A stretch of DNA of 42,374 bases from an uncultured Oscillospiraceae bacterium. Its GTDB lineage: Bacteria; Bacillota; Clostridia; Oscillospirales; Oscillospiraceae. Location of the stretch: assembly GCA_910579595.1 (NCBI GenBank), contig CAJTVM010000014.1, positions 3,293-45,666 of the forward strand. The letters are read 5' to 3'. Shown here one piece after another: positions 41,718 to 42,374 of the stretch (its first letter is position 1; every line of letters starts with the position of its first letter). The notes under the pieces were generated by a model. That model saw only the letters and a program-made list of their open reading frames with translations, was not told the origin of the DNA and made no database searches. The position numbers were made by a program, and so were the translations under genes.

Positions 41718-41735
41718 TCAAGAGGGGGGTACCGT

Positions 41736-42167
41736 ATGCTGATTTCAACCAAGGGCCGCTACGCGCTGCGGGTAATGATTGATCTGGCCGAGCACCAGGG
41801 GGAGGGCTTCATCCCCTTAAAGGTGATCGCCCAGCGGCAGGAGATCTCGGAAAAGTATCTGGAAAGCATCATCAAACTGCTGGTCAAGTCCCGGCTGCTC
41901 ATCGGCGTGCGGGGCAAAGGGGGCGGCTATCAGCTGACAAAAGCGCCGGACCAATGCACGGTGGGCGCCATTCTGCGGCTGACGGAGGACTCGCTGGCCC
42001 CGGTGGCCTGCCTGGAGCAGGACGCTGACGCCTGCCCCAGATCGTCCGCCTGCCGCACCCTCCCCCTGTGGCAGGGACTGGACAAAGTGATCAACGAATA
42101 TCTGGACGGCGTCACCGTGGCGGATCTGGCCCAGCGGGGGGACGCCGGGGACAATTATGTCATTTGA
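41736..42167 (+). CDS. Rrf2-family regulator with three cysteines (IscR/CymR-like)
   Basis: Winged-helix repressor of 143 residues. The N-terminal STKGRYALRVMIDLAEHQ, the recognition helix EISEKYLESIIKLLVKSRLL and GVRGKGGGYQLTKAP are typical of Rrf2 proteins. The segment VACLEQDADACPRSSACRTL gives Cys-x7-Cys-x5-Cys, in the place where IscR-type members bind an Fe-S cluster; cluster binding here is inference. ATG is preceded by AAGAGGGGGG. It is divergent from cysK and shares an operator motif with it, so autoregulation and control of cysteine synthesis, like CymR, are likely. Confidence 0.95.
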   Translation: MLISTKGRYALRVMIDLAEHQGEGFIPLKVIAQRQEISEKYLESIIKLLVKSRLLIGVRGKGGGYQLTKAPDQCTVGAILRLTEDSLAPVACLEQDADACPRSSACRTLPLWQGLDKVINEYLDGVTVADLAQRGDAGDNYVI

Positions 42168-42249
42168 TTTCACACAAATCATGTACAGATATCCCGCACC
42201 GAAGTGGTTGGGGCACCCATTGCCATCGGCCCATCAAACTTATCCGCCC

Positions 42250-42374
42250 CTATTCCTCGGCTGTGGGCTTTGCGCTGTAGACCTGGGCCAGACGGCCCTG
42301 CACCACCCAGCGGTAATCGGACTGCCCCATGTCAACGCAAGTGGACATGGTCAGGATTCGATCCTCCGGCGCGG
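42250..42374 (-). CDS. Class B sortase, C-terminal end (partial)
   Basis: Only the last 41 codons and stop TAG (42250-42252) lie inside the window; the gene continues past the right edge. The fragment begins APEDRILTMSTCVDMG and includes RWVVQGRLAQ. The TLSTC-like motif with the catalytic Cys and the following Arg in R-x-VVxxRL are the active-site signature of class B sortases, which attach proteins to peptidoglycan. Frame and stop are clear; subclass and substrate cannot be judged from this fragment. Confidence 0.82.
   Translation of the reverse strand, partial: APEDRILTMSTCVDMGQSDYRWVVQGRLAQVYSAKPTAEE

Noticed and set aside
42168..42249. Gap between rrf2 and the sortase end
   Set aside because: No hairpin with U-tract or other signal seen.

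Overview
The window is about 42 kb of GC-rich (roughly 60%) chromosomal DNA. It looks like a Gram-positive Clostridia genome, most probably an Oscillospirales gut commensal of the Flavonifractor/Pseudoflavonifractor/Lawsonibacter kind; that placement is inference from gene content and codon use. Supporting features are AGGAGG-type ribosome sites on most genes, a perfect CIRCE element at clpB, KtrAB, LytTR and Rrf2 regulators, an SLH-domain L,D-transpeptidase, a class B sortase end and a sugar importer without its own ATPase. I saw no rRNA, tRNA or CRISPR array.

Layout. 78-2197: OmpR-type two-component pair. 2335-4053: CDF metal exporter and NimA-like flavoprotein. 4139-4342: remnant of an IS66 transposase with its terminator. 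4483-8701: MATE pump, a GH42 beta-galactosidase broken by a frameshift and a nonsense codon, and a hypothetical protein. 8928-13832: clpB, CIRCE, an unannotated 28-codon small ORF under a strong promoter, an MFS transporter and a DUF2971 gene. 14021-20288: AraC regulator convergent with an alpha-galactoside operon (binding protein, two permeases, GH36). 20670-23042: ABC-F ATPase and an AT-richer orphan gene. 23182-28243: KtrB-KtrA potassium uptake, a second AraC regulator, galE and a sugar nucleotidyltransferase. 28373-29841: ECF sigma factor with a translationally coupled membrane partner. 29878-33245: S51 peptidase, NADP-isocitrate dehydrogenase, DUF975 membrane protein. 33504-33664: a 161-bp MITE inserted just ahead of a YkuD-BIG2-SLH wall enzyme. 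35221-40450: LytTR response regulator, soluble GHKL kinase and a heterodimeric ABC exporter. 40650-42167: cysK divergent from an Rrf2 regulator. 42250-42374: C-terminus of a class B sortase.

How the parts work together. The GH36/ABC genes and the galE/nucleotidyltransferase genes together fit uptake of alpha-galactosides and Leloir processing of galactose; the GH42 that might have added beta-galactosides is disabled in this sequence. The most system-like locus is 35221-40450. A LytTR regulator and a kinase without a membrane sensor lie immediately upstream of an exporter pair, and the exporter leader carries the direct repeat ACAATTCAG-N12-GCAATTCAG. That has the geometry of LytTR (AgrA/ComE-type) operators, so regulator, target site and target genes can be read from one locus. 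cysK and rrf2 form a second self-contained circuit: both promoters are near consensus and share the motif ATAGGTTTAT.

The items most worth follow-up are the LytTR operator, the small ORF next to CIRCE, the MITE ahead of the L,D-transpeptidase, and the ABC-F protein in which all departures from consensus fall in one of its two ATP sites.
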